From NCBI RefSeq assembly GCF_000014225.1, contig NC_008228.1, positions 1,798,001 to 1,862,000 of the forward strand: a stretch of DNA of 64,000 nucleotides, read 5' to 3'. Every line of letters starts with the position of its first letter. Position 1 is the stretch's first letter. This DNA comes from Paraglaciecola sp. T6c. Its GTDB lineage: Bacteria > Pseudomonadota > Gammaproteobacteria > Enterobacterales > Alteromonadaceae. Below the pieces are notes generated by a model that was given only the letters and a program-made list of their open reading frames with translations, was not told where the DNA came from and ran no database searches. Below are positions 34,204 through 42,934 of the stretch, in pieces. A program made the translations under genes and the position numbers.

Positions 34204-35231
34204 TCGCTGCCCAACCATTCACCTTGTTCACCATGAAAACAACCGATAAACATATTCTCACCTGGGCTGGCTACGTGATAGTGATAACCTCGCGTGTTAT
34301 CGGTATGACCGCGGCACTCATCTAAGTCGGTTTCTTCGAATCCACTGGCGTCCAACATGGCGTAAATACTGTAACCGTCCAGTGCGTAACCAATCTGATT
34401 GGCGTGACCATCTTCTTGGTCAATACCTGTAGAGCACCCAGTGGCAGCATGATAATGATAGCCTTCAAATGGATTGATATGGCCACCACAATCGTCAAAC
34501 GCAGCGATAGTGTAATTGCTCAATATGGCATCCACGGGGGCTTGTGCCGCTAATATAACGCCGTTCAACGATACCCCCATATTGGCATTGACGTAACTGG
34601 GGTTAGATAACGGCACTGGTGTAACAGGCAGTAAAACGGTTTCACTCACACCACCGCCGTAATAATCCAAATCGCATTGCACGCAGTAATTTTGATATTC
34701 TGGGTCGACATTTGGTCGTGCAGCGGCTTCGCATGCCTCTTGAGTATCAGTGATGTTTACCTCCCCGGTGCTCAGGTCATATAACTGCCAGCCATCACCG
34801 TAAAGCTGATCTAAGTTACTGATAAATTCACCGTCTATGTCGTACACCTCGCCAGAGCCATCAAACCAAATTCCCCCTTGTGATGCGTCAGAGCTGATTG
34901 TTGGTGGGCAAAAAGGGCCTATTTCGTCATTCGCTGGCTCGCCCGCGAGGGTAATGCGATAACAGGTGGTTTGTGTACCGCCAGATAAAGTACAGCTTTG
35001 TGTTGTGATGGACTCAATGACCGCGTCGTCAAAGAAGAACAGGTCGCTAGCGTCAACGGTTGTCTCTGTTTGTGTTCCGCTATCGTTGTCAGTGTCAGTA
35101 TCCGAGCCGGAGTTAGCGGTTGCGCTATCGCTCGTTGTGTCCGTTTGTGTGTCGCTGCCGCCGCACGCGAAAAGTGTGAATGTTAAGGTCAGTAGCAAAA
35201 TGAAGTGGGAGTAATTTCGTATCGTATTCAT
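34200..35231 (-). CDS. YHYH-domain lipoprotein
   Basis: 343 residues. Signal peptide with lipobox LTFTLFACGG (Cys about 23), a Thr/Asp/Ser-rich linker (24-60), then a globular domain with the repeated signature EGYHYHAATGC and RGYHYHVASPGENMFIGCFHG, which defines YHYH proteins. Function of that family is not established; paired His residues suggest metal binding. Probably anchored to the outer membrane. First gene of a two-gene operon. Confidence 0.85.
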   Translation of the reverse strand: MNTIRNYSHFILLLTLTFTLFACGGSDTQTDTTSDSATANSGSDTDTDNDSGTQTETTVDASDLFFFDDAVIESITTQSCTLSGGTQTTCYRITLAGEPANDEIGPFCPPTISSDASQGGIWFDGSGEVYDIDGEFISNLDQLYGDGWQLYDLSTGEVNITDTQEACEAAARPNVDPEYQNYCVQCDLDYYGGGVSETVLLPVTPVPLSNPSYVNANMGVSLNGVILAAQAPVDAILSNYTIAAFDDCGGHINPFEGYHYHAATGCSTGIDQEDGHANQIGYALDGYSIYAMLDASGFEETDLDECRGHTDNTRGYHYHVASPGENMFIGCFHGEQGEWLGSE

Positions 35232-35367
35232 AGCGTATCTTTTTTTGTTAACCAGCTATCACTGTAAAAAAACAAAACGCAGAAACGGTGCAGTTATTAA
35301 GGATTTGGTGTGCAAAATAAGATGTTGCGTGCCAATAGGCTTTTACGCGTGCTCGGCAATATACCTG

Positions 35368-36060
35368 TTACATCAGTTTATAACCCACGCCATAAACAGA
35401 CTGCAAAATAGGTTGAGGATCATTTGTAAGTGCGACTTTATTGCGCAGATTTTTCATGTGGCTGTCGATAGTACGATTGCTCACAATTCTGGCGTCTTCA
35501 TAACAGCTCTGCATCAAGCTCTCTCTAGAAAAAACCGTTCCTGGTCGACTCATCAGTGTTTTGAGCAGGCGAAACTCGACAGGAGTAAGTTCGGTCACTT
35601 GTTTATTAATCTCACACTCAAAGCGCTCAGTATTTAAGCTGATATGTTTGAACGTTAAAATACAGGTTTCATCTGATGAAGGAGCTGCAAATGTGGCTCT
35701 GCGCAAAATGGCTTGTACTCGTGCGACCACTTCTCGGGGCGAAAAAGGTTTGCAAACGTAATCGTCAGCACCGAAACCCAAACCCATTAAGCGGTCAATT
35801 TCATCTACCCTTGCGGTAAGCATAATAATCGGCACTTGCGAAAATTTGCGCACATCCTTACATATACTCAAACCATCTTTACCCGGTAGCATTAAATCGA
35901 GGATGACACAGTCAGGCGTTTTGGTCCTGATGGCATCTTCTGCTTCATCACCATTATGGACGACTTGTGTAGCAAAGCCTTCAATGGTCAGAAAATCGAC
36001 CAATATTTGAGCGATTTTGGGCTCATCTTCCACAATCAGTATCTGTTGTTGATTGCTCAT
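35368..36060 (-). CDS. OmpR-family response regulator (BaeR-like)
   Basis: 230 residues. Receiver domain (about 7-117): acidic pair IVEDEP, phospho-acceptor Asp in VILDLMLPGKDG, Lys in VCKPFSP. C-terminal winged helix (about 135-228): LTPVEFRLLKTLMSRPGTVFSRESLM, RTIDSHMKNLRNKV, YGVGYKL. Overlaps the sensor kinase gene by 4 bp. BaeR-like by overall pattern; likely responds to envelope stress. Confidence 0.9.
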   Translation of the reverse strand: MSNQQQILIVEDEPKIAQILVDFLTIEGFATQVVHNGDEAEDAIRTKTPDCVILDLMLPGKDGLSICKDVRKFSQVPIIMLTARVDEIDRLMGLGFGADDYVCKPFSPREVVARVQAILRRATFAAPSSDETCILTFKHISLNTERFECEINKQVTELTPVEFRLLKTLMSRPGTVFSRESLMQSCYEDARIVSNRTIDSHMKNLRNKVALTNDPQPILQSVYGVGYKLM

Positions 36061-37508
36061 ATTTTATCCTTAGTTAACGTAAGCTCCACGCGCACACATA
36101 ACCCCCCTAGGGTTGATGGTGAGGCAACAATGCTGCCTTTGTGGGCAATTACGATATTTTTGCATATGGTTAGGCCTAATCCGGCACCTGCAGCAGAGCG
36201 ATTTCGTGAGGCGCTTTGGCGGTATAAAGGGTCGAATAATTTTTCACAATCCTCAGCAGGTACACCGGGTAACGTATCATTGATTTCGAAGACTGCCGAG
36301 TGGGCATGATGGGACAGTGACACTTGTATTTTTCCGCCTTGTTGAGTGTACAAAATGGCGTTGTTTAACAGGTTGATAAATAATTGCTCAATTCGTTGAA
36401 GATCCGCTAGGCAGATGACCTTATCTTGGATTTGAGTCGTTACCTGTAAGCCTTTTTGCTGAGCTTTGCTTGTTAGAGCACTGCACACGTTATGACAAAT
36501 TTTGCTGATGTCGATTTGGTTAAAGTGGTACTTCAAGCCGCCCACATCAGACATAGAGAGTTGGTAGAGATCGTCCACCAAACGGTGTAATAGCAACGCT
36601 TCTTGTTGTAAGGATTCAATTTGCTCAGGCCCAAATGGTCGAATACCTGCTTCCAAGGCATCTAACTCGCCGAGTAAAATAGTTAAGGGGGTGCGTAATT
36701 CGTGGGATATATCGGCAAACCATCGATTCTTTGCACTGCGGTTTTCATTTAATATATGGCTTAAGCCATTTAGGTTTCGCATGAGAATACCCAATTCATC
36801 AGCTCTTACCGGGTTTAGCGATAAGTCATAGTGACCTCGACTTAAACGCTCAACACCGTGAATGACGTCGTTGACTGGCGAAGTGAGCTTTCTAGCCAGT
36901 AGCCAAGATGCGATCCCTGCCAAAAGCAGGCATAACAGACCAATAGCAATGCTCGCATACCTTTGCTGCATGGAAAATGATGAGGCGAGCTCGCTCTGGG
37001 GCACCGAGTCTAACCAGCTACGTAATTCACCGATTTTCTCATCTTGTAAATAAATGCTGAAACTGACCATATCGTTTGTATCTGAATGAGGTTTTGCCCC
37101 TACTAACCATTTACCTTGGGGGTCAAATAAAGCCGTTGGCGGCGCCGCATCTTGCCCGTTACGCCTAGGGGGAGGAGGAGCAGTCCGATTGCCTGGAGAG
37201 CCCGGACCTTTGCCTTGTTGCCTTAGGGGGCGGGGTTGATTCAACGCGGGTGGGCGACCTCTAAAATGGATTGGAGGAGTACTCGCATAGTACTCCAAGC
37301 CGGATTCAATCACGGTGCTCCATGTTTTATCACGAGAGTAAGCTGCGCTAAGGGCTACGCTCAGTTCTCCCAGCCGTTGCTGCTCTAGGCCTGCTACAAA
37401 ATCAAGAAACCCTTGGTCAAAGCTCCAACGAGCAAGTCCTAAGGTGATCAGAAGAGTGAAGGCAGTCAAGCCTAAAAAAGATAAGAAAACTTTACGGAAT
37501 ATATTCAT
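36057..37508 (-). CDS. Membrane sensor histidine kinase (BaeS-like)
   Basis: 483 residues. TM1 about 7-29, periplasmic sensor about 30-182, TM2 about 185-207, HAMP, HisKA (WFADISHELRTPLT, His about 269) and HATPase (NLLNNAILYT, GAGLGLTICKNIV). The periplasmic part has a Pro/Arg-rich stretch (about 82-128, with PPPPRRNG). The gene is transcribed divergently from two small proteins that also carry proline runs, hinting at a shared sensing function. Partner of the adjacent OmpR-type regulator. Confidence 0.88.
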   Translation of the reverse strand: MNIFRKVFLSFLGLTAFTLLITLGLARWSFDQGFLDFVAGLEQQRLGELSVALSAAYSRDKTWSTVIESGLEYYASTPPIHFRGRPPALNQPRPLRQQGKGPGSPGNRTAPPPPRRNGQDAAPPTALFDPQGKWLVGAKPHSDTNDMVSFSIYLQDEKIGELRSWLDSVPQSELASSFSMQQRYASIAIGLLCLLLAGIASWLLARKLTSPVNDVIHGVERLSRGHYDLSLNPVRADELGILMRNLNGLSHILNENRSAKNRWFADISHELRTPLTILLGELDALEAGIRPFGPEQIESLQQEALLLHRLVDDLYQLSMSDVGGLKYHFNQIDISKICHNVCSALTSKAQQKGLQVTTQIQDKVICLADLQRIEQLFINLLNNAILYTQQGGKIQVSLSHHAHSAVFEINDTLPGVPAEDCEKLFDPLYRQSASRNRSAAGAGLGLTICKNIVIAHKGSIVASPSTLGGLCVRVELTLTKDKI

Positions 37509-37645
37509 CGCTCAAGTATACCTGTACAAAAGTTCGCTTAACCAGTCAGGGGCAGCAATTTAACCGACTTCTCCATGCAATCTCCACTGTTTCTGCACAT
37601 TTGCTTGATAGTATTTGTTGTAGACTAAATCTGGAGTAAAAAAAT

Positions 37646-37894
37646 ATGCCAATATCAAAAATGTTTATCGTCGCTAGTGTTTTCGCACTTAGCAGTCTTA
37701 CAGCATGTGCACAAGAAGGTCGCGGGCAAGGCGGCGAGCGCCGACCGCCTCCTGAAGCATTTGAAGCCTGTGAAGGTCAATCAGAGGGGGATTTTGTCAA
37801 CGTAGAAACTAGACGAGGAGACTCAATGAGTGCGACTTGTCAGATGATTGATGACACCTTGGTTGCTGTACCTGAGATGGGCAAAAGAGACTAG
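37646..37894 (+). CDS. Small predicted lipoprotein with proline motif
   Basis: 82 residues. Signal peptide with lipobox-like LSSLTAC (Cys about 21), then EGRGQGGERRPPPEAFEACEGQSEGDFV and a second Cys in SATCQM. The mature part is a compact domain with two Cys, likely exported. It is divergent from the BaeS-like kinase and a likely target or ligand-binding partner of that system. Family not recognised by name. Confidence 0.65.
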   Translation: MPISKMFIVASVFALSSLTACAQEGRGQGGERRPPPEAFEACEGQSEGDFVNVETRRGDSMSATCQMIDDTLVAVPEMGKRD

Positions 37895-38010
37895 GCCGGC
37901 AGGACTGTTTCGCGATTAAAACGTTTCGATGTAGACCAAATTGCGTACAGCAAAGATCAACGCGCCCTAGCGTCGACGCTAAATTATCACCCTAAAAAAG
38001 GATAACTGAA

Positions 38011-38355
38011 ATGCAAATAAATGCTGCTAACCAATCCATGAATCCATTGGCTTCGTCAGACGTTGGTCGCCCAAAGAGCCCACCTCCACCGCCGCCTGAG
38101 GGAGGAATACCACCAGGCATAGAGTCTGCGGTGTCGACCCTATCGAGTGAAGAGCAAAGTGCTGTTACTGATATGTTGTCCAGCTTGAGTAAGGATCAAC
38201 AGTCATCTTTAAAGTCACAGTTAGATAGTTTACGTGATAACGCCAGCAGTATGTCTGAAGATGAACTTGGTGCAGTATTTAAAGATATGCTGACGTCGTT
38301 AACCGGCAGCCAGTCAAGTACGTCGTCAGTTAATCAGGTTGATACCTACGCGTAA
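38011..38355 (+). CDS. Unknown Ser/Pro-rich small protein
   Basis: 114 residues; AAGGAT site before the ATG. No signal peptide. An N-terminal polar part has a six-proline run (PPPPPPEGGIPPG), then an amphipathic helical region rich in Ser, Asp and Gln (SSEEQSAVTDMLSSLSKDQQ...). The proline run would need elongation factor P for efficient translation. It follows the small lipoprotein gene by 117 bp and is closed by a terminator. Function unknown. Confidence 0.65.
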   Translation: MQINAANQSMNPLASSDVGRPKSPPPPPPEGGIPPGIESAVSTLSSEEQSAVTDMLSSLSKDQQSSLKSQLDSLRDNASSMSEDELGAVFKDMLTSLTGSQSSTSSVNQVDTYA

Positions 38356-38412
38356 GTATGGATATATAAGGCTCGCGTTCATACGCAGCGATTAATCTTA
38401 GTTTTATCATTT

Positions 38413-38462
38413 AAAAAGGCGCAAATAACGTCGGTTTTTCTCCGATTTGTTTGCGCCTTTTT
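38413..38462. terminator. Bidirectional rho-independent terminator
   Basis: GGCGCAAA (38418-38425) pairs with TTTGCGCC (38450-38457), with a second short stem TCGG/CCGA inside. An A-run on the left and T-run on the right allow use by both convergent genes. Confidence 0.85.
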
Positions 38463-38495
38463 CCGATTTTTAACTGGCTAATGGAAAATAAGTGC

Positions 38496-39269
38496 TTACC
38501 AGCTTATGCGCCTGATACTCGCTTTGAAACCGTTAAATAGTTGCTCGGTCATTTGACAACTCTGCTTGTCGATAAACTGGATGACTAATTGCGCGGGTTG
38601 ATAAAACTCTTTGATGCTGCGAGTAGTCTGGTTACCACTTTGCATTGACGTGACACCAAATGCTTCAGACACTTTTTTGCCACTTTGTTTTTCTAAGATG
38701 GGAATAAGCACATCCTTGACTATTTCCGATGCTAATTGTTGGCAGAAGACGATATTATGATAATGCTCTTTGTATCTCAGGCTCAGGCCAATCTGCTCGC
38801 AAATGATTTTGAGTTTATCAATACTGACGGAAGTCGTGCTGTCTGCATCGTCATTTACGTAGATCAGTGAATAATCAGAGCGTTTAACCGCATTAAAACC
38901 ATCGTCAGTTGCAACCAAGTTACAGAATGTACCGATTTGGGCCAGTAATTCGGGCAAACCATCTTCGTCTAAAAACGTTCGACCTTGATTGAGCGCGTTG
39001 ATGCGGCGCTGGTCTAAATCGACACCTATTACTTTGTGCCCAATGGCTGCCATGCAAATAGCCGACAGTGCGCCGTTATGGCCAAGACCAAACACACTAA
39101 TGCGCTTGCTATTGCGGCACTTTGGTAACTGGTAGCCTTGCGCGCTGCCGTCACTGAAGGCGACGATGCGATTAAAACCACGGGTATTGTCTACTGCAAG
39201 CTGTGGTTTGCTGCCATAAGCATAGGCATGGTGATCATGTGAATTATCGAACCGCTGAGAATCAAACAT
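38496..39269 (-). CDS. Truncated, degenerate AlgD/UDP-glucose dehydrogenase-like protein (NAD-binding domain only)
   Basis: 257 residues. After an unusual His/Tyr-rich N-terminal extension (about 1-55) comes a Rossmann start ISVFGLGHNGALSAICMAAIGHKVIGVDLDQRRINALNQG that closely follows GDP-mannose 6-dehydrogenase (AlgD) N-terminal domains. So does the rest (EDGLPELLAQ, VIPILEKQSGKK, FGVTSM..., PAQLVIQFIDKQ). The frame stops where the central helix and the sugar-binding domain with catalytic Cys should begin, and the NPEFLREG-type motif is lost. Real AlgD is about 435 residues. It cannot be an active dehydrogenase as seen; it may be a regulatory NAD(H)- or sugar-nucleotide-sensing relic. Divergent from the H-NOX gene. 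Confidence 0.72.
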   Translation of the reverse strand: MFDSQRFDNSHDHHAYAYGSKPQLAVDNTRGFNRIVAFSDGSAQGYQLPKCRNSKRISVFGLGHNGALSAICMAAIGHKVIGVDLDQRRINALNQGRTFLDEDGLPELLAQIGTFCNLVATDDGFNAVKRSDYSLIYVNDDADSTTSVSIDKLKIICEQIGLSLRYKEHYHNIVFCQQLASEIVKDVLIPILEKQSGKKVSEAFGVTSMQSGNQTTRSIKEFYQPAQLVIQFIDKQSCQMTEQLFNGFKASIRRISW

Positions 39270-39568
39270 TTAATTGTCCTTATATTAATAATGTTGGTCC
39301 CAAGTAAATTGTTAGGCACAACATTCATTTAATCTCAAGTTAGCAGTTCTTGTTCCAATTACTATATGTTTAGATATATCAATAGGTTAAGGTTTGATTG
39401 CGTTACGTGTAGGGGCTTGAATGTTGCATATTTAAGACAGAATTACACGCAAAGGTAGACTAATTTACGTTGAGGTTAGCGGTAAAAATCGACTATCTTG
39501 GAACTGAACATTACTTGTTAGTCAATGTTGGCTAGTTGTCGAGAGTGTAACGCAGCGGAGAATAGCTT

Positions 39569-40114
39569 ATGAAAGGCATTATTTTTGTAAAGTTGAATCA
39601 GTTTGTTGATGAATTATGGGGCGATGAGTTTTGGGACGAATTGTTGCAAGATGCAGAGTTACCCAGTGACGGCATATACACTTCAGTTGCGACTTATGAT
39701 GACGCAGAACTGTTTACCCTAGTGGGTTTAATCATGGGAAAGAAGGGCCTAACGGGTCAACAGGCTCAAATGGCGTTTGGCCAATGGATGTTCAAACAGT
39801 TGTTAGAAGCCGCTCCCCCTGAGGCGCATAAATTTACCGACGTATTCAGCTTTCTTTATGGGGTACAAGATGTTATCCATGTGGAAGTGAAAAAACTGAA
39901 TCCAGAAGCGATATTACCAGAATTCGAGTTTATAGAGGAAACAGAGAACTCTTTGAGTTTTCATTATCTCTCTCCGCGCAAGATGTGTTACTTCTGTGAA
40001 GGGATCATAGAGGGGCTGGCCGATCATACAGGTCAAAAAGTGGCAATTGAACAACCAGAATGTGAGCATGATGGCGACGCACGATGTGTGATAAAGGTTA
40101 CCAAAGTTGGCTAA
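39569..40114 (+). CDS. hnoX: H-NOX (heme NO-binding) sensor protein
   Basis: 181 residues, the size of stand-alone H-NOX proteins. Starts MKGIIFVKLNQFVDELWG. Proximal heme His in VIHVEVKKLNP (H104); heme propionate motif Y-x-S-x-R at 133-137 (YLSPR); Cys at 140, 143, 165 and 173 resemble the zinc/redox Cys site of H-NOX C-termini. It binds NO through ferrous heme and controls the kinase encoded next, whose start overlaps its end by 8 bp. This pairing is known in Shewanella and Vibrio. Confidence 0.93.
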   Translation: MKGIIFVKLNQFVDELWGDEFWDELLQDAELPSDGIYTSVATYDDAELFTLVGLIMGKKGLTGQQAQMAFGQWMFKQLLEAAPPEAHKFTDVFSFLYGVQDVIHVEVKKLNPEAILPEFEFIEETENSLSFHYLSPRKMCYFCEGIIEGLADHTGQKVAIEQPECEHDGDARCVIKVTKVG

Positions 40115-41600
40115 ATCGAACGAGGAATTAGAGGCAAGGATCGCCGTTTTAGAGCGTAAAGTCGAGCGAGAAAAGAAAGCCCGAGTGATGTCTGAACAGC
40201 ACTTAGAGGTGCACTCTCGCGCACTGTATGAAACCAATCAGTCGTTGCAGACTTCCTTGGCGATGGCTAAGAAAAAACAAGCTGAGCTAGAGTTTTTACG
40301 CCAAACCTCAGGTGACGTCTCCTCGGATATATCGTTGCAAGAGCTGATAACGAATACGGTGGAGTTGACTGGGCAATTTTTTTCGGTGGAATGTGGCATG
40401 TTTATCGTGACGCAAAATGGCCAAGCGTTAGAATCTAAAGTCGACAATATTTGGCGGGCGCCAAATGAGTGGGTCTCTGACAAAGCATTCTTACAGCAAG
40501 CAACACAGTTCTTACCCATTCAACAGCAAGAATGCCTGAGTATGTGGTTGGTCTCAGCTATCGATGAACAATCTAGCCAAGCATTAGCCGGATTCAAATG
40601 GATAGTGTTTGTTAACTTTGAATTACTCGGAAATAAAATTGCATGGTTAGCGTTTTTTAGCCGAGCGGAATATTTAGACGAAGAGGCGCTCTCTGTGCTC
40701 AGCACAGCCAGAGAACACCTGTTAAGCGGCATTACGCGGCGCATTACTGACGTAAGTATTCGAAAGCGTACGGTGGAACTGCAAGACACGGTGAACCGCT
40801 TAGAGCAGGCTAAACAGCAACTCATTCAATCAGAAAAAATGGCCTCTTTAGGGCAGCTTGCCGCTGGCGTTGCCCATGAAATTAATAACCCAGTGGGCTT
40901 TATTCGCTCAAATCTAGAGATGCTCGAAGAATACCTACAAGATTATCAGCAATTACATGCGTTAATTTTAAAGCAAATTGGTATCTCGGGGCAGTTGGAT
41001 GCAGCGCAATACAAGTCATTATGTGAAAACATTGATTTAGTCTACATACAACAGGATGCCAAAGATTTACTGGCATCGAATTTAGAAGGGTTAGACAGGG
41101 TAAAAGAGATCGTTGAGAACTTGAAAACCTTTTCTCACAGCGGTGATGGCAAACTAGACAAAATAGACATTAAAGCTTGCATCGAAGGGGCGCTAAAAAT
41201 CGCTTGGAATGCCCTTAAATATGAGCATGTAGTGGATAATTTGTTGCCGGAGGATTTACCAGAAGTACTTGGAAACATCGGGCAACTGCAACAAGTTTTT
41301 GTGAACTTATTTGTGAATGCCGCTTACGCCATGTCAAAGGGCGGCAAGCTAACGATTAAATCAAAACTGACCCCCAGGGTATTATTGATAGAGGTGATCG
41401 ATAATGGCTGTGGCATGGACAAAAAAACACTCGACCAGTTATTTACACCGTTTTTCACCACTAAGCCTGTAGGCGTAGGGACAGGTTTAGGGTTGTCGGT
41501 GTCATACGCTATTCTCGAGTCACATAACGTGCATACACAAGTGCAATCTACTGTAGGTAAAGGAACTCAATTCTCTCTTAGTTTTCCTCTACCTCAGTAG
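40107..41600 (+). CDS. H-NOX-associated histidine kinase (HnoK-like)
   Basis: 497 residues from TTG 40107 with AAGG upstream; the next ATG would cut into the N-terminal coiled coil. Coiled coil about 5-70, GAF-like sensory segment about 75-215, second coiled coil, HisKA (MASLGQLAAGVAHEINNPVGFIRSNL, His about 261), HATPase (NLFVNAAYAM, DNGCGMD, GVGTGLGLSVSY). No membrane helix, so cytoplasmic, as expected for a kinase inhibited by NO-bound H-NOX. Expected to phosphorylate the receiver domains encoded nearby. Its 3' end overlaps the convergent gene by 23 bp. Confidence 0.9.
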   Translation: MAKSNEELEARIAVLERKVEREKKARVMSEQHLEVHSRALYETNQSLQTSLAMAKKKQAELEFLRQTSGDVSSDISLQELITNTVELTGQFFSVECGMFIVTQNGQALESKVDNIWRAPNEWVSDKAFLQQATQFLPIQQQECLSMWLVSAIDEQSSQALAGFKWIVFVNFELLGNKIAWLAFFSRAEYLDEEALSVLSTAREHLLSGITRRITDVSIRKRTVELQDTVNRLEQAKQQLIQSEKMASLGQLAAGVAHEINNPVGFIRSNLEMLEEYLQDYQQLHALILKQIGISGQLDAAQYKSLCENIDLVYIQQDAKDLLASNLEGLDRVKEIVENLKTFSHSGDGKLDKIDIKACIEGALKIAWNALKYEHVVDNLLPEDLPEVLGNIGQLQQVFVNLFVNAAYAMSKGGKLTIKSKLTPRVLLIEVIDNGCGMDKKTLDQLFTPFFTTKPVGVGTGLGLSVSYAILESHNVHTQVQSTVGKGTQFSLSFPLPQ

Positions 41601-42897
41601 TGTCTGGCGCGGTTTCTGCTGGATGCACATGGATGGCAAAAGACTGGCTTTTTTGTTTTTCATAGTTGGCTAGTTGGCGAATGGAAGCATCAGAAAACAC
41701 ATGGCCTTTAGGCAGCACCAATATGTGATTTTCCGTCAGAATATCTTCTTTTAAACGCATACCATCACGCAGATCAACGACTTGTATTGCCGCGGCAATA
41801 AACTGGCCACTGATAAGATCTGGATTTTTGACCAAAATGTCTAGGACTTTGGCCGCGTATCGTAATCCTCGGTATTTCTTCAGCTCATTAATCGCTTCAC
41901 TATTGGATAGAGGGGTTTTGCCTATACGCCCTAATTTATAGCGCCAGAAATCCCTCGCGACCGCTAGAATTTGTGCACCTAATGGTATTTGCTCAAGGAA
42001 AAGCTTGTTAGGGCCTGTGCCGTCTACGTATTCAAACTGACACGTAATTATATCCAGTTCGTCGCGAAGATGAGTTGCAGGACTTAAAATTTGTTCAGCA
42101 AATTTAGTTTGATGCATAAAAATATCTTGCTGATTGTAGTTAAGCTCACTGAAAGGTTTAGCATACAGGGCGGTGTCTAACCCTAATAGGCCGATTTCAC
42201 AAAGCAGCGATGCAAAAGTAACATGGTTGTGTTCTTTTTCAGGCAAAGACATTTGGTCGGCAATTTTACCTGCTAGATGGCTCACACTTTGCGCAAACCC
42301 GCCATCAAGGTGGGGATTAATACTAATGAAATTATACAGTACGCGCTGGGTGGCAAGGGTATTGTGCTCTAGCTTGCGCATCGCGAGTACTATTTGTTTG
42401 CTGCGCAGTTTTACTTTTTCATCTAAGTTGTGATTCAAATCCTTCAACAAGGCATTTTGCTTATTAACTAAGTTACTCAGACGCTTATTCTCAAGCTTAA
42501 GTTTAATTTTCGCCAGACCATCGTTAACCGTGGTGATGAGCTCGTGGTTATCCCATGGCTTTTGTAAGTAACGGTCGATGTCTCCCTTGTTTACGGCATC
42601 AATGGTTGATGACATATCAGAATAACCAGTCAGCAGGATGCGATAGCAGTCGGGGATAATTTCAGTACTTTTCTGCAAAAACTCAGCGCCTGACATATTT
42701 GGCATTCTCATGTCTGAAACGATGACCTGAACGGATTCTTGCTTTAGAATCTCTAATGCTTGTGCACCACTTTCAGCTGTGATCAGTTTAAAATCTTGCC
42801 TGTGAAGAACTCGTTTGATGGCTTTGAGAATATTGACTTCATCATCGACACATAAAACCGTAAACGTGGTCGTTTCGTTTTCTGATAACGTGTTCAT
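41578..42897 (-). CDS. Response regulator with degenerate HD-GYP domain (HnoD-like)
   Basis: 439 residues. Receiver domain about 12-130 (Asp62 in IVSDMRMPNMSG, Lys113 in LQKPWD), coiled coil about 130-175, then an HD-GYP-like domain about 185-370. The HD pair is replaced by Cys-Glu (LLCEIG, 233-234), the HHE segment by QFE, and the GYP triad by GPN (DGTGPN). It therefore should not hydrolyse c-di-GMP. In the Shewanella NO network HnoD has this architecture and tunes the EAL phosphodiesterase HnoB allosterically. The REC-EAL gene at 47413 is the matching partner. Confidence 0.87.
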   Translation of the reverse strand: MNTLSENETTTFTVLCVDDEVNILKAIKRVLHRQDFKLITAESGAQALEILKQESVQVIVSDMRMPNMSGAEFLQKSTEIIPDCYRILLTGYSDMSSTIDAVNKGDIDRYLQKPWDNHELITTVNDGLAKIKLKLENKRLSNLVNKQNALLKDLNHNLDEKVKLRSKQIVLAMRKLEHNTLATQRVLYNFISINPHLDGGFAQSVSHLAGKIADQMSLPEKEHNHVTFASLLCEIGLLGLDTALYAKPFSELNYNQQDIFMHQTKFAEQILSPATHLRDELDIITCQFEYVDGTGPNKLFLEQIPLGAQILAVARDFWRYKLGRIGKTPLSNSEAINELKKYRGLRYAAKVLDILVKNPDLISGQFIAAAIQVVDLRDGMRLKEDILTENHILVLPKGHVFSDASIRQLANYEKQKSQSFAIHVHPAETAPDTTEVEEN

Positions 42898-42934
42898 ATA
42901 CTGACTCCTATTTTATGAGTTGTAAGGCTCATTA

